A stretch of DNA of 64,000 nt from NCBI GenBank assembly GCA_026417495.1, contig JAOADD010000038.1:62001-126000 (forward strand), given 5' to 3'. A model generated the notes under the pieces. It did no database searches and was not told the DNA's origin. It saw nothing but the letters and a program-made list of their open reading frames with translations. Of the stretch, positions 1-9,230 are shown piece by piece. The first letter of the stretch is position 1. Every line of letters starts with the position of its first letter. Both the position numbers and the translations under genes were made by a program. The stretch is from Ignavibacteria bacterium (GTDB lineage: Bacteria > Bacteroidota > Ignavibacteria > Tepidaquicellales > Tepidaquicellaceae).

Positions 1-2
1 TG

Positions 3-200
3 CCAAAGCAAACATTAGTGAAACTAAAAGTATATGATGTACTTGGAAGGGAAGTTGCAACTATTCTAGATAAAGAGATGCCAGCTGTTAAAGGTTATGA
101 AGTTGTTTTCGATGCTACAAAATTATCTTCTGGAATTTATTATTATAAACTAATTACATCCGATATAACGCTATCAAAAAGAATGGTAATTATAAAATAA
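3..200 (+). CDS. T9SS-secreted protein, C-terminal end only
   Basis: The reading frame is open from the left window edge, so this is the 3' end of a longer gene; GTG at 18 is probably internal. The 65 visible residues form a type IX secretion C-terminal sorting domain: VKLKVYDVLGREV, then a strand region, then LSSGIYYYKL and a basic tail ending MVIIK. The same pattern ends the proteins at 34541-37015 and 49538-55780. In T9SS organisms this domain directs export across the outer membrane and is then removed. The nature of the secreted part cannot be seen. Confidence 0.85.
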   Translation, partial: PKQTLVKLKVYDVLGREVATILDKEMPAVKGYEVVFDATKLSSGIYYYKLITSDITLSKRMVIIK

Positions 201-222
201 TTTATTTGATAATTTATTAATT

Positions 223-263
223 AAAGATAGGTTGTTTAATAAAAAGACAACCTATCTTTTTTT
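223..263. terminator. Bidirectional intrinsic terminator
   Basis: A perfect 13-bp stem (223-235 with 247-259) around an 11-nt loop is followed by a T-run to 263 on the plus strand and preceded by A-rich sequence. It lies between the converging ends of the T9SS gene (200) and the minus-strand peptidase (278), so it can serve both. Confidence 0.85.
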
Positions 264-277
264 ATATCCGTTATTTA

Positions 278-3154
278 TCAGTATCCGTCAATTAACCCCT
301 TTTTTATTGCTGGTATTCCTTTTGCCATCCATTCAGGCATCTCCATTCCCTTTAGATAGTGGTCAAAGAATTGTTTCATACGAATCGATAAGTCCACCCT
401 ATTGGGCCATTTAGTTAAATTGTGTTCCTCTCCATTATATGATAATAACCATGCTTTCTTATTAAGTCGTCTTAATGCATTATAAAACTCTAATCCTTGT
501 TGCCACGGCACAGCCCCGTCATTATCATTACTCATTATCAAAAGTGGAGTAACTATTTTATCTACTTTAAAAAGAGGACTATTTTCGAGATATAAATCCA
601 ATCTTTCCCATAAAGTTGCCCCAATCCTGCTTTGTGCTTGTTCATATTGAAAAATTCTTACTAACCCTGATTCCCATCTAATTCCACCATATGCACTTGT
701 CATATTTACAACAGGTGCTCCTGACATAGCAGCTTTAAACAAATCTGTTCTTGTTACTATATATGCGACCTGATAGCCACCCCAACTCTGCCCTTGCAAT
801 CCAAGATTATTTCTGTCAATATACCCTCTTTCAAGCATAGCGAGAGTGCCACTCATCACTATGTTAAAAGCACTTTCACCTGGATAACCAATTTTATAAG
901 TTAAATCAGGAATAAATATTATGTAACCATTACTGTTATATAAAGGGAAATTTATTACTGAACGACTTGGATTTGGTATATAATGAGTGTGAATTTTGTC
1001 TGTATATTTTTCATAAAAATATACTATCATAGGGTATTTTTTGGTAGAGTCGAGATTTTCTGGTTTATATAACAATCCTTTTTGTTCAGTACCTGTTGAG
1101 TCCAGCCATTTTACTAATTCAACTGTTCCCCATAGATATCTTTGTTGTTGTGGATTTGTGTAAGATAGTTTTTTGAGATTTAAAAAGTCTAAATCACTTA
1201 CCCATAAATCAGGGTACTCGAGATATGATGCTTTCTGCCATATTATAAGCTCGGCATTTCTAGCCTTTATTGGTTTTGTATAATTATTGTCTGTTTCTAT
1301 TAATTTATAAGGTGATTTATTATCATTTAAGTTTACTTTATAGAAACCCTCTTTAAAATTGTCTTCATTTTTATAATACAATAAAATATTACTTGTAGTG
1401 GGAATGTATATTGAGTCTTTATCTAAGTTAATATACCTAAATATTGATTTTGTATTTCTACCATTTGTAATGTTAATGGCACTATTGATATTTTTTGGGT
1501 CTACTTTCCAGATATCATATCTATCATATATAAGTACATTTTCATCATTTAATGTCCATCCGCAGATCCCATATGGTTCAGGTGGACCTGGTGTATCATT
1601 CAATTCATCTGAAAGGTTAATACCTTCAGGAAAAGAGAGTTTTGTAAAAGTACTATTACTAATCGAATAAGTATACCAACTGCTATCTAACTTATTCCAA
1701 TAAATAATATAATTTCCAGTAGGTGATATATCAACTTCATATTGCTGTTTTCGTATAATGAGTGATTTTACACCAGTATTCAAATTAATTAGATAAACAT
1801 CTTTATAGGCAGGGTCTTCCCATGAAACAAGTTTATAATATGGTGAATATGAGAGTCCGATTGCATAATTTGAATTTAAATTTTTTGTATACTTTATTTC
1901 CTGTATTGTTGAATCTGCTACAAATACTAATGAATTTTCATCTATATTGTAAAGTGCATCGTAAGTTTTCTTTTTATCTTTATCCAGCTCTTTAAGTTGC
2001 TGACTTTGGAGTCTATCATCATCTGTACTCCAAATATCAAGTTTGAATTTTTCTTCCTCAAGTAGAGTATCTTTCGGCTGTTGAAAGATTTTGGGAGCAA
2101 TTCCAAAAATTAATCTCTTCCCATTATCAGTAAATTTCGGTTCTTTATATCCACTTATCTCCCAATCAGGTGGTAAAAAGTAACTGTTTGTATCTGCAAT
2201 TTTTTTTGCAATATTGAGGGAAAGTTTTTCTAATTTTATATCTTTTTTCCAATAATACAAACTATATCTTTTTACTTCGCTTGTATCTTTTGTAAATAAA
2301 AACGCTGATTGAATTCCACTTGAATCAAGTGTTATATTCATTACATTTCCTTTTCCCGTAAAAATCTTCTGATTACTTAAATCTGAATAGTTAAAAATGT
2401 ATACTTCGGAATTTATTGATTTATTATCAACTGTGTCATATGATAATTTAACATATCCAATGTTATTACCGTTTTTAGATAATGAAAAATCTGAAATATT
2501 ATTGATATTTAAGATTAATGTGTCTTTTGAAAGATCATATATATTTAAAGTATAAGTATCTTTAACTTTTAATTCTTCTGTTTCTTTTGTTTTTTTCTTT
2601 TTTAATTTTTCTTCCTGTGGTTTTTCTTTTGTTTCGGTTAGATAAACTATAACAGGTTTTGAATTCATATTCTCGGGTATTGAAAATTCTTTAAAATCTG
2701 GGATTTTTATTATTGTATCTATATATTCATTAATTCTAAATTTTCTTAATTTTTTTATACATAATGTATCGGTGGGAAATTCCTCTTTCTTTTTCTTTTC
2801 AAGTTTTAATTTTCTTGTAAGTTCATATGGAGGTTTCAATTTAAAAACTATAAAATCGCTATTAGCAGAATATGTAAGATCATAACCCCTATAAAAAGTG
2901 TCTATTTTATTAGTCTTTAAATTTATATTAACTAAAAACCCATCACCTTTTTGGGGATTTATCTCATAACTTACATAGTTACCCGAAAAATCTATATTTG
3001 GTTTCTCTAATTTGTTCCATTTTTCATATACTGAATGGTCAAGAATTAGTTTTGAAGTAATAGTATCTTTTTCTTGAGAATAAGAAAATCTGATTACAAA
3101 AAACAGAAAAATTAAACAAATTTTAGGAATTGCTTTTACTAAATTAATTTTCAT
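278..3154 (-). CDS. Exported S9-family (prolyl oligopeptidase-like) peptidase
   Basis: A 958-residue protein with a Sec signal peptide at about residues 1-26 (hydrophobic core, likely cleavage after SYS), so it acts in the periplasm or at the cell surface. The long N-terminal part has the weak WD/TolB-like repeats expected of the S9 beta-propeller. The C-terminal alpha/beta-hydrolase domain carries the triad in the right order: Ser790 in GQSWGG, Asp879 in NDNDGAVPW and His911 in GEEHNL. The family cleaves short peptides next to Pro or other small residues, and exact specificity cannot be read. The Lys/Glu-rich stretch at about residues 110-200 is an insertion in the propeller region. It is divergent from a second S9 peptidase at 3218, with 63 bp between the starts. 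Confidence 0.9.
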   Translation of the reverse strand: MKINLVKAIPKICLIFLFFVIRFSYSQEKDTITSKLILDHSVYEKWNKLEKPNIDFSGNYVSYEINPQKGDGFLVNINLKTNKIDTFYRGYDLTYSANSDFIVFKLKPPYELTRKLKLEKKKKEEFPTDTLCIKKLRKFRINEYIDTIIKIPDFKEFSIPENMNSKPVIVYLTETKEKPQEEKLKKKKTKETEELKVKDTYTLNIYDLSKDTLILNINNISDFSLSKNGNNIGYVKLSYDTVDNKSINSEVYIFNYSDLSNQKIFTGKGNVMNITLDSSGIQSAFLFTKDTSEVKRYSLYYWKKDIKLEKLSLNIAKKIADTNSYFLPPDWEISGYKEPKFTDNGKRLIFGIAPKIFQQPKDTLLEEEKFKLDIWSTDDDRLQSQQLKELDKDKKKTYDALYNIDENSLVFVADSTIQEIKYTKNLNSNYAIGLSYSPYYKLVSWEDPAYKDVYLINLNTGVKSLIIRKQQYEVDISPTGNYIIYWNKLDSSWYTYSISNSTFTKLSFPEGINLSDELNDTPGPPEPYGICGWTLNDENVLIYDRYDIWKVDPKNINSAINITNGRNTKSIFRYINLDKDSIYIPTTSNILLYYKNEDNFKEGFYKVNLNDNKSPYKLIETDNNYTKPIKARNAELIIWQKASYLEYPDLWVSDLDFLNLKKLSYTNPQQQRYLWGTVELVKWLDSTGTEQKGLLYKPENLDSTKKYPMIVYFYEKYTDKIHTHYIPNPSRSVINFPLYNSNGYIIFIPDLTYKIGYPGESAFNIVMSGTLAMLERGYIDRNNLGLQGQSWGGYQVAYIVTRTDLFKAAMSGAPVVNMTSAYGGIRWESGLVRIFQYEQAQSRIGATLWERLDLYLENSPLFKVDKIVTPLLIMSNDNDGAVPWQQGLEFYNALRRLNKKAWLLSYNGEEHNLTKWPNRVDLSIRMKQFFDHYLKGMEMPEWMAKGIPAIKKGLIDGY

Positions 3155-3217
3155 ATAACTATGAATTTAATATTTAATTTAAAAGAATTAATTTATAATA
3201 AAGTTTAATTAAATTTA

Positions 3218-5947
3218 ATGAATAAAATGAAAAAATTTATTTTCTCCATAATTGTATTTTTTCTAATAACAGGGTTAAAATTTCAAAATTTAAATCACTT
3301 ACAAATGAAGAAAGACCTTCCCCCAATAATTGATATTGAAGTATTTTTTGGTGACCCAGAAATTTCTGGTGCTCAGATATCACCAGATGGTAAATACATA
3401 TCTTTTAGAAAGCCTTATAATGATGTAATGAACATTTGGGTTAAAGGGATTGATGAACCTTTTGAAAATGCAAAACCTATTACAGCAGAAACTAAAAGGC
3501 CAGTTACAAGTTACTTTTGGAGTAGAGATAGTAAACTTATTTTATATGTTCAAGATTTTGGGGGGGATGAAAATTTTCGTGTATATTCGGTTGACCCAAA
3601 TGGTAAACGAGATGATAAAACAGGTGTTCCTGTACCGAAAGATTTAACACCAATTGAAAAAGTTAGGGTATACATTTTAGGTGTTCCTAAAAATGATCCT
3701 GAGCATATTATTGTTGGTATTAACGATAGAGATCCTCAATATCATGATTTGTATAAAGTTAATATAAAAACAGCAGAAAGGACTCTAATTATTAAAAATG
3801 AAGATAAGGTTTTAGCATATTTAGTAGATGATTTTGGGATTCCAAGAGCAGCATTAAGGCAAAAAGATGATGGAGGAGAGGAATTACTCAAAATTAAAGA
3901 TGGTAAATTAGAAAGAATTTTTGATGTTAATTTTGAAGAGACTATTGATTTTCAGGGATTTTCTGAAGATCCAAATTTTGCATATATAAGTACAAATAAG
4001 GGAGAGAATATTGATTTAACTAGATTGATTAAAATGAACCTTACAAATGGGGAATACGAAATAATTGAGTCTGACCCTGAAAATGAAGTTGATTTTGGTG
4101 GAGTAATGTTATCAGAGAAAACTCATAAACCAATTGTTACATTTTACATTTCTGATTATGTAAGATATTACTTTAAAGATAAACAATGGGAAGAATCTAT
4201 AAATAATGCATTAGATAAATTACCCAAAGGACAATGGTCAATCACAAGTATGACAGAAGATGAATCTAAGATAATAATTTATATTTCAAGAGATGTTGAT
4301 CCAGGAAGTGCATATTTATATGATAGAATTACAGGTGAATTAAAATTTCTATATAAATCACGACCAAATTTACCTACCGAGTATTTAGCAGAAATGAAAC
4401 CATTGAAATACAAAGCTCGAGATGGATTAACAATACCTGCATATTTAGTGACTCCATTAGGTGTTGAACCGAAAAATTTACCAACAGTAATTTTTCCTCA
4501 TGGAGGTCCATGGGCAAGAGATGTATGGGGATATAATGCCTTTGCTCAGTTTCTTGCTAATAGAGGATATGCTGTGTTAATACCGAATTTTAGAGGTTCA
4601 ACAGGATATGGTAAAAGATTTCTTAATCTTGGTAATAAGCAATGGGGGACTGGTACGATGCAACATGACATTACTGATGGTGTATCATATTTAATTGAAA
4701 ATGGAATTTCTGATCCCAAACGAGTTGCAATTATGGGAGGGTCTTATGGTGGTTATGCAACACTTGCTGGATTAGCATTTACTCCTGATTTATACGCTGC
4801 TGGAGTTTCTATAGTTGGACCATCAAATTTATTAACACTAATCAAATCTATACCACCTTATTGGGTGCCAATGATGAAAATTTTCGATATTAGAGTTGGT
4901 AGTTTAAATAATCCTGATGATGTTGAAAGATTGAAAAAACAATCACCACTTTTTTATGCACAAAACATTAAAGCTCCTTTGTTAGTAATTCAGGGAGCAA
5001 ATGACCCAAGAGTGAAACAAGCAGAATCTGATCAAATTGTCGCTACCTTAAGAGATTTGGGAAGGCAGGTAGAATACTTACTCGCTAAAGATGAAGGCCA
5101 TGGATTTTTAGGAAAACTCAACCGACTTGCTATGATTGCTAAAATTGATAAATTCCTTGAATTGCATTTAGGGGGAAGAAGTCAAGAAAAATATTCACCT
5201 CAAATTCAGAATAAATTAGATGAGCTTGTAGTTGATATAAAAACTGTAAAATTACCTGAAAATACTGAGATAGAGATTGAACTTGCAAAAAAATCTTCTC
5301 TCCCTATTATTCAGAAGGAAAAATTTTCAGAAGGTAAATTTAATTATAACTTGTCAACCAAAATAATGGGGCAAGACTTCAAGTTTAGTCTTGAGAGAAC
5401 AATTAAAATAAATTCAGATAACAAACCTGAAATTGTTGACTTAACTATAATGCCTATGGGACAAGTAACTGTTATATATAGTTTAGATAAGGAAAATCTT
5501 TTACCAATTACAGTAATTACAAAACAGGGGAATTCAGAAATTTCAAGTTTAAATTTCTTATCTGATAAAATTACAGGATATACCCAGACAAATAATCTTA
5601 AGAATGATGTTAACTTAAACATAGAAAAACCAGTAATGTGTGATGGAGGATATCTTGATGTTATACTTGGGCTAATTAAATATGGCGATAAACCGATATA
5701 TTTAACTGTCTATAATTCTTCTACAAATTCACTTAAATATCTGAAAGCTGAATTCATCATTAATGAAGATGTAGTTATTGAAGATCGAACTTATAGATGT
5801 GTAAAAATACAATTAACAAACCTTGAGGATAATTCAAAAGAATTTTATTGGTATAATGAATTAAATCCAATACAACTGGTTAGAAGTGAAACTAAACTAC
5901 CTGCTGAACTTGGTGGTGGAATTTTAACAACTGAGTTGAAAAAGTGA
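3218..5947 (+). CDS. S9-family peptidase with C-terminal extension
   Basis: A 909-residue protein with a hydrophobic N-terminal segment (signal peptide or anchor); ATG 3218 and ATG 3227 are both possible starts. Residues about 30-400 form the beta-propeller and about 410-660 the hydrolase, with Ser509 in GGSYGGY, Asp596 in GANDPRV and His628 in DEGHGF. This is the acylaminoacyl/dipeptidyl peptidase branch of S9. Most such enzymes end about 20 residues after the His region, but here some 240 further residues follow (about 665-909). They look beta-rich, end near TKLPAELGGGILTTELKK, and may be a separate ligand-binding domain I do not recognise. The oppositely oriented S9 gene at 278-3154 suggests a paired role in peptide scavenging. 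Confidence 0.9.
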   Translation: MNKMKKFIFSIIVFFLITGLKFQNLNHLQMKKDLPPIIDIEVFFGDPEISGAQISPDGKYISFRKPYNDVMNIWVKGIDEPFENAKPITAETKRPVTSYFWSRDSKLILYVQDFGGDENFRVYSVDPNGKRDDKTGVPVPKDLTPIEKVRVYILGVPKNDPEHIIVGINDRDPQYHDLYKVNIKTAERTLIIKNEDKVLAYLVDDFGIPRAALRQKDDGGEELLKIKDGKLERIFDVNFEETIDFQGFSEDPNFAYISTNKGENIDLTRLIKMNLTNGEYEIIESDPENEVDFGGVMLSEKTHKPIVTFYISDYVRYYFKDKQWEESINNALDKLPKGQWSITSMTEDESKIIIYISRDVDPGSAYLYDRITGELKFLYKSRPNLPTEYLAEMKPLKYKARDGLTIPAYLVTPLGVEPKNLPTVIFPHGGPWARDVWGYNAFAQFLANRGYAVLIPNFRGSTGYGKRFLNLGNKQWGTGTMQHDITDGVSYLIENGISDPKRVAIMGGSYGGYATLAGLAFTPDLYAAGVSIVGPSNLLTLIKSIPPYWVPMMKIFDIRVGSLNNPDDVERLKKQSPLFYAQNIKAPLLVIQGANDPRVKQAESDQIVATLRDLGRQVEYLLAKDEGHGFLGKLNRLAMIAKIDKFLELHLGGRSQEKYSPQIQNKLDELVVDIKTVKLPENTEIEIELAKKSSLPIIQKEKFSEGKFNYNLSTKIMGQDFKFSLERTIKINSDNKPEIVDLTIMPMGQVTVIYSLDKENLLPITVITKQGNSEISSLNFLSDKITGYTQTNNLKNDVNLNIEKPVMCDGGYLDVILGLIKYGDKPIYLTVYNSSTNSLKYLKAEFIINEDVVIEDRTYRCVKIQLTNLEDNSKEFYWYNELNPIQLVRSETKLPAELGGGILTTELKK

Positions 5948-5991
5948 AAAATCTATTAGATGTATTTAAATTTATAAACTTATTTTATTGA

Positions 5992-7395
5992 ATGATTGAG
6001 GAAGAGATAAAAAAATTAACTTTTAATTTTTTGATTAATCTTTTAGGTAGTGATAATGTAATTTTTGATGAATATAGTAAGGAAATTTATGGAAAAGACA
6101 ACACAGAAGATTTGCTTTTCTTGCCTGATATCATAGTCAAGCCATCAACTGCAAATGAAGTTTCAGAAATTCTCAAATTTGCAAATAAATACAAAATTCC
6201 TGTTACTCCAAGAGGTGGAGGAACTGGTCTGTCGGGTGGGGCTTTACCCTGTGATGGTGGAATTTTACTATCACTTGAAAGAATGAATAGAATTCTGGAG
6301 ATAGATGAAAGAAATTTTCAAGTTATTGTTGAACCTGGTGTGATTACTGAAGTATTACAAAAAGAATGTGAAAAGAAAAATATGTTTTATCCTGTAGATC
6401 CTGCTTCAAGTGGTAGCTGTTTTATTGGTGGTAACGTGGCGGAGTGTGCAGGAGGGCCTAGAGCGGTTAAGTATGGTGTCACAAAAGATTATATTCTTTC
6501 TCTTGAAGTTGTTTTACCAAATGGAAAGATTATCAACACAGGGTCAAGGACTCTGAAAAATGTTGTTGGATATAATCTTACGCAGCTTTTTGTTGGGAGT
6601 GAAGGAACACTTGGAATTATTACTAAAATAATTTTAAAACTTATACCTCTTCCCAAAATCAGAAAAGCTTTGTTAATTGCATTCAACAGTCCAAAAGAGT
6701 GCATCGCTTCAGTGGCTGAATTTTTTCGACAAAGTATAACACCATCAGCACTTGAATTTATGGAAAAAGATGCTATTAAAGCAGCTGAAAAGCACTTAGA
6801 TAAAGTTTTCCCGAACTCCAATGCTGAAGCTCAATTACTTTTAGAACTTGATGGTGATATGGAAGAAAATTTATATTATCAAATGGAGAAAATCTCTGAG
6901 ATAGCTGAGAAATTTGGAGCATTTGATATTATTATTGCTGATGATAAAACCAAAGTTGATGAATTATGGTTGTTGAGGAAATCTATTGGTGAAGCTGTTA
7001 AAGCAATATCAGTGTATAAAGAAGAAGATACTGTAGTACCAAGATATTTTCTACCTGACTTGCTTTTAGGTGTGAAAGGTATTGCTGAAAAGTATAACTT
7101 AAAAACAATATGTTATGGTCATGCTGGTGATGGTAATCTTCATGTGAACATATTGAAAGAAAATATGAGTGATGAAGATTGGAACTCAAAAATAAATTAT
7201 GCAATAGAAGAGATTTTCAGGTTGACAGTCTCTTTGAATGGTACTATCTCTGGTGAACATGGGATTGGATATACTCAAAAGAGGTTTTTAAAAATTGCAT
7301 TATCAGAAGCTGAAATTGATTTAATGAAATCGATTAAAAGATTATTTGACCCAAATAATATTTTGAACCCAAACAAAATTTTTTTATATGATTAA
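5992..7395 (+). CDS. FAD-linked oxidase, GlcD family (glycolate/D-lactate dehydrogenase type)
   Basis: A 467-residue flavoprotein. The FAD-binding PCMH-type domain covers about residues 38-215, with the pyrophosphate-binding loop RGGGTGLSGG from residue 74. The C-terminal FAD-oxidase domain carries CYGHAGDGNLH (374-384) and GEHGIG (422-427), which hold the metal/substrate His residues. The family oxidises 2-hydroxy acids such as glycolate or D-lactate and passes electrons to a quinone or a partner subunit. No GlcE or GlcF (iron-sulfur) partner is adjacent, so it may be a single-subunit D-lactate-type enzyme. The next gene starts 8 bp before its stop, giving translational coupling. Confidence 0.9.
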   Translation: MIEEEIKKLTFNFLINLLGSDNVIFDEYSKEIYGKDNTEDLLFLPDIIVKPSTANEVSEILKFANKYKIPVTPRGGGTGLSGGALPCDGGILLSLERMNRILEIDERNFQVIVEPGVITEVLQKECEKKNMFYPVDPASSGSCFIGGNVAECAGGPRAVKYGVTKDYILSLEVVLPNGKIINTGSRTLKNVVGYNLTQLFVGSEGTLGIITKIILKLIPLPKIRKALLIAFNSPKECIASVAEFFRQSITPSALEFMEKDAIKAAEKHLDKVFPNSNAEAQLLLELDGDMEENLYYQMEKISEIAEKFGAFDIIIADDKTKVDELWLLRKSIGEAVKAISVYKEEDTVVPRYFLPDLLLGVKGIAEKYNLKTICYGHAGDGNLHVNILKENMSDEDWNSKINYAIEEIFRLTVSLNGTISGEHGIGYTQKRFLKIALSEAEIDLMKSIKRLFDPNNILNPNKIFLYD

Positions 7396-7789
7396 AAGTG
7401 AATTGTTTTATAGAGTCCTTTATGCCCACACTGATATGATGGGTGTGATATATTATGCAAAGTATTTTGAATATTTCGAAGCTGGTAGAAATGATTTGCT
7501 AAGGAATTTGAATTATCCTTATTCATTATTAGAGCAAAAGGGTTATGCTCTTCCGGTAATTGAAACTAGTTGTAGGTTCTTTCTTCCTGGAAAGTATGAT
7601 CAACTACTAAAAATTGTAACTATGATGAAGAATGTTCCTTCTGTTCGATTAAAACTTGATTATGAAATTTATAATGAAAATACTCTTTTAGTTTCAGGGT
7701 ATACTATTCATTCATTTGTTAGTGTAAGAACATTAAGACCTATCAAACCACCAGAAGACTTTATGCAATTAATAAAAAGTAAATTTTGA
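7388..7789 (+). CDS. Acyl-CoA thioesterase, YbgC/4-hydroxybenzoyl-CoA thioesterase family
   Basis: A 133-residue single hot-dog-fold protein. The N-terminus has the family signature YAHTDMMGVIYYAKYFEYFE, with Asp16 at the position of the catalytic Asp of 4-hydroxybenzoyl-CoA thioesterase. Relatives hydrolyse short-chain or aromatic acyl-CoAs and often serve housekeeping CoA release. It overlaps the upstream flavoprotein by 8 bp and ends 3 bp before nadC, so the three are probably cotranscribed although no common pathway is obvious. Confidence 0.9.
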   Translation: MIKSELFYRVLYAHTDMMGVIYYAKYFEYFEAGRNDLLRNLNYPYSLLEQKGYALPVIETSCRFFLPGKYDQLLKIVTMMKNVPSVRLKLDYEIYNENTLLVSGYTIHSFVSVRTLRPIKPPEDFMQLIKSKF

Positions 7790-7792
7790 ATT

Positions 7793-8674
7793 ATGAATTA
7801 TTATAAAAATTTTGATTTCGTCCTTGCTGAGAAACTTATAAAATTAGCATTAAAAGAAGATATCGGGAAAGGGGATATAACATCCGATATATTAATTTCA
7901 AATGACTCAAAAATAAAAGCAGATATTTTACTTAAGGAACAAGCGGTTATAGCTGGTTTAAAAATATTTGAAAGGGTATATAAATTGGTAGATGGTAATG
8001 TTAAAATTAAATTATTTGCGAAAGACGGTATTGAATATCAATCTAATACCATTATAGGAACTATATCAGGTAATACAAAAAATATTTTAAAATGTGAAAG
8101 GTTATCACTTAATATTTTACAAAGAATGAGTGGAATTGCAACTTATGTAAACAGATTAGTTAAAAAATTAAATAATCCTGATATTAAAATTCTTGATACA
8201 AGAAAAACAACTCCTAATTTCAGAATCTTTGAAAAATTAGCAGTAAGAATTGGTGGTGGATATAACCATAGAGCGGGTTTGTATGATATGATACTAATTA
8301 AAGATAATCATATTGCTGAAGTAGGTGGCATATTGAATGTTATAAATATTCTTGGCAGTAAAAAAATTCAGAATTACAAAGTTGAGATAGAAGTAAAAAA
8401 CATTGATGAGTTTAAAACTGTACATAAATATGGGAAAAATTTGTTTGATATAATTATGCTTGATAATTTTTCAATTGCTGATATCAAAAAAGTTGTTGAA
8501 ATAAATAAGGGAATTTTTAAATTAGAAATATCAGGAGGAATTAATTTAGATAATATTTCGTTGTATTCTGGGCTTTATGGTATAGATTATATATCAGTTG
8601 GTTCTTTAACACATTCATATAAATCAATTGATATTTCACTTGAATTTGAAAATTCATCTGTTAAATTAAAATAA
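7793..8674 (+). CDS. nadC: Nicotinate-nucleotide diphosphorylase (carboxylating)
   Basis: A 293-residue enzyme of normal family length. It converts quinolinate and PRPP into nicotinate mononucleotide, CO2 and diphosphate in de novo NAD synthesis. Diagnostic stretches are EDIGKGDITSD near residue 20, RMSGIAT, ILDTRKTTPNFR (phosphate/quinolinate-binding Arg and Lys), GGGYNHRAGLYDMILIKDNH and the C-terminal ISGGI and ISVGSLTHS. No nadA or nadB lies in this window. The start ATG 7793 follows the thioesterase stop by 3 bp. Confidence 0.95.
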   Translation: MNYYKNFDFVLAEKLIKLALKEDIGKGDITSDILISNDSKIKADILLKEQAVIAGLKIFERVYKLVDGNVKIKLFAKDGIEYQSNTIIGTISGNTKNILKCERLSLNILQRMSGIATYVNRLVKKLNNPDIKILDTRKTTPNFRIFEKLAVRIGGGYNHRAGLYDMILIKDNHIAEVGGILNVINILGSKKIQNYKVEIEVKNIDEFKTVHKYGKNLFDIIMLDNFSIADIKKVVEINKGIFKLEISGGINLDNISLYSGLYGIDYISVGSLTHSYKSIDISLEFENSSVKLK

Positions 8675-8700
8675 CATCTTTTAAATCTAAATTTAGAGCT

Positions 8701-9126
8701 ATGAGTACAAAACTTTTCTTTCTTGTTTTCAGTTATTTGATTTTTACACTTTTGTTTGTTGGTTGTGAAAAGAAAAGTTCTCTATATTTCTGTGAAGATT
8801 ATGTTGATGGAAAAGAAATTGGGGTTAGCAAGCGCTTCACTCCTGGTTACCTAACTGTAATGGTTGATTTAAGACCAGAAAATAAAAAGGTTGGTGCTGA
8901 AGAAGTAGAATTAATTCTTACTCAAATTAAAGATGAAAATGGAACTGAAATAGCTGAGAAGGAAATAGATAGAATTCCTTTTACAGTAAAAGCGGATTGG
9001 GATTATTTTTATTTTCAAAATAAAGAGCGCTTAGGATTTAAATTACCTGGTACTTATAGAGTTACATTAGCTGATAAGAATGGCAATAAAATTGCTTCTG
9101 GAGAAATAGAAGTTGTGAAAAAGTAA
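8701..9126 (+). CDS. Small lipoprotein with the same domain as the kinase ectodomain
   Basis: A 141-residue protein. Residues 1-22 form a lipoprotein signal ending in the lipobox LFVGC, so Cys22 would be lipidated and the protein exported. The remaining roughly 115 residues, from LYFCEDY to EVVKK, match the C-terminal extracytoplasmic part of the Ser/Thr kinase at 12826-14361 along their whole length, including GVS.RF.PGYLTVMVD.RP and the WDY.YF region. The pair must share ancestry; I do not recognise the domain. It may bind the same ligand as the kinase or interact with it. It ends 104 bp before the flippase gene. Confidence 0.8.
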   Translation: MSTKLFFLVFSYLIFTLLFVGCEKKSSLYFCEDYVDGKEIGVSKRFTPGYLTVMVDLRPENKKVGAEEVELILTQIKDENGTEIAEKEIDRIPFTVKADWDYFYFQNKERLGFKLPGTYRVTLADKNGNKIASGEIEVVKK

Positions 9127-9230
9127 TTGCGTAATTCTTTATAATCATCATTTTAATTAAGGGGTAGATTATTTTTATTTACTTTTTAGGATTATTATTT
9201 TCATATATTTAGGTTATTTTTTAATTCATT

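Noticed and set aside
232-414. Short plus-strand frame across the terminator and the peptidase 3' end
   Set aside because: It overlaps an intrinsic terminator and runs antisense to a well-supported peptidase gene.
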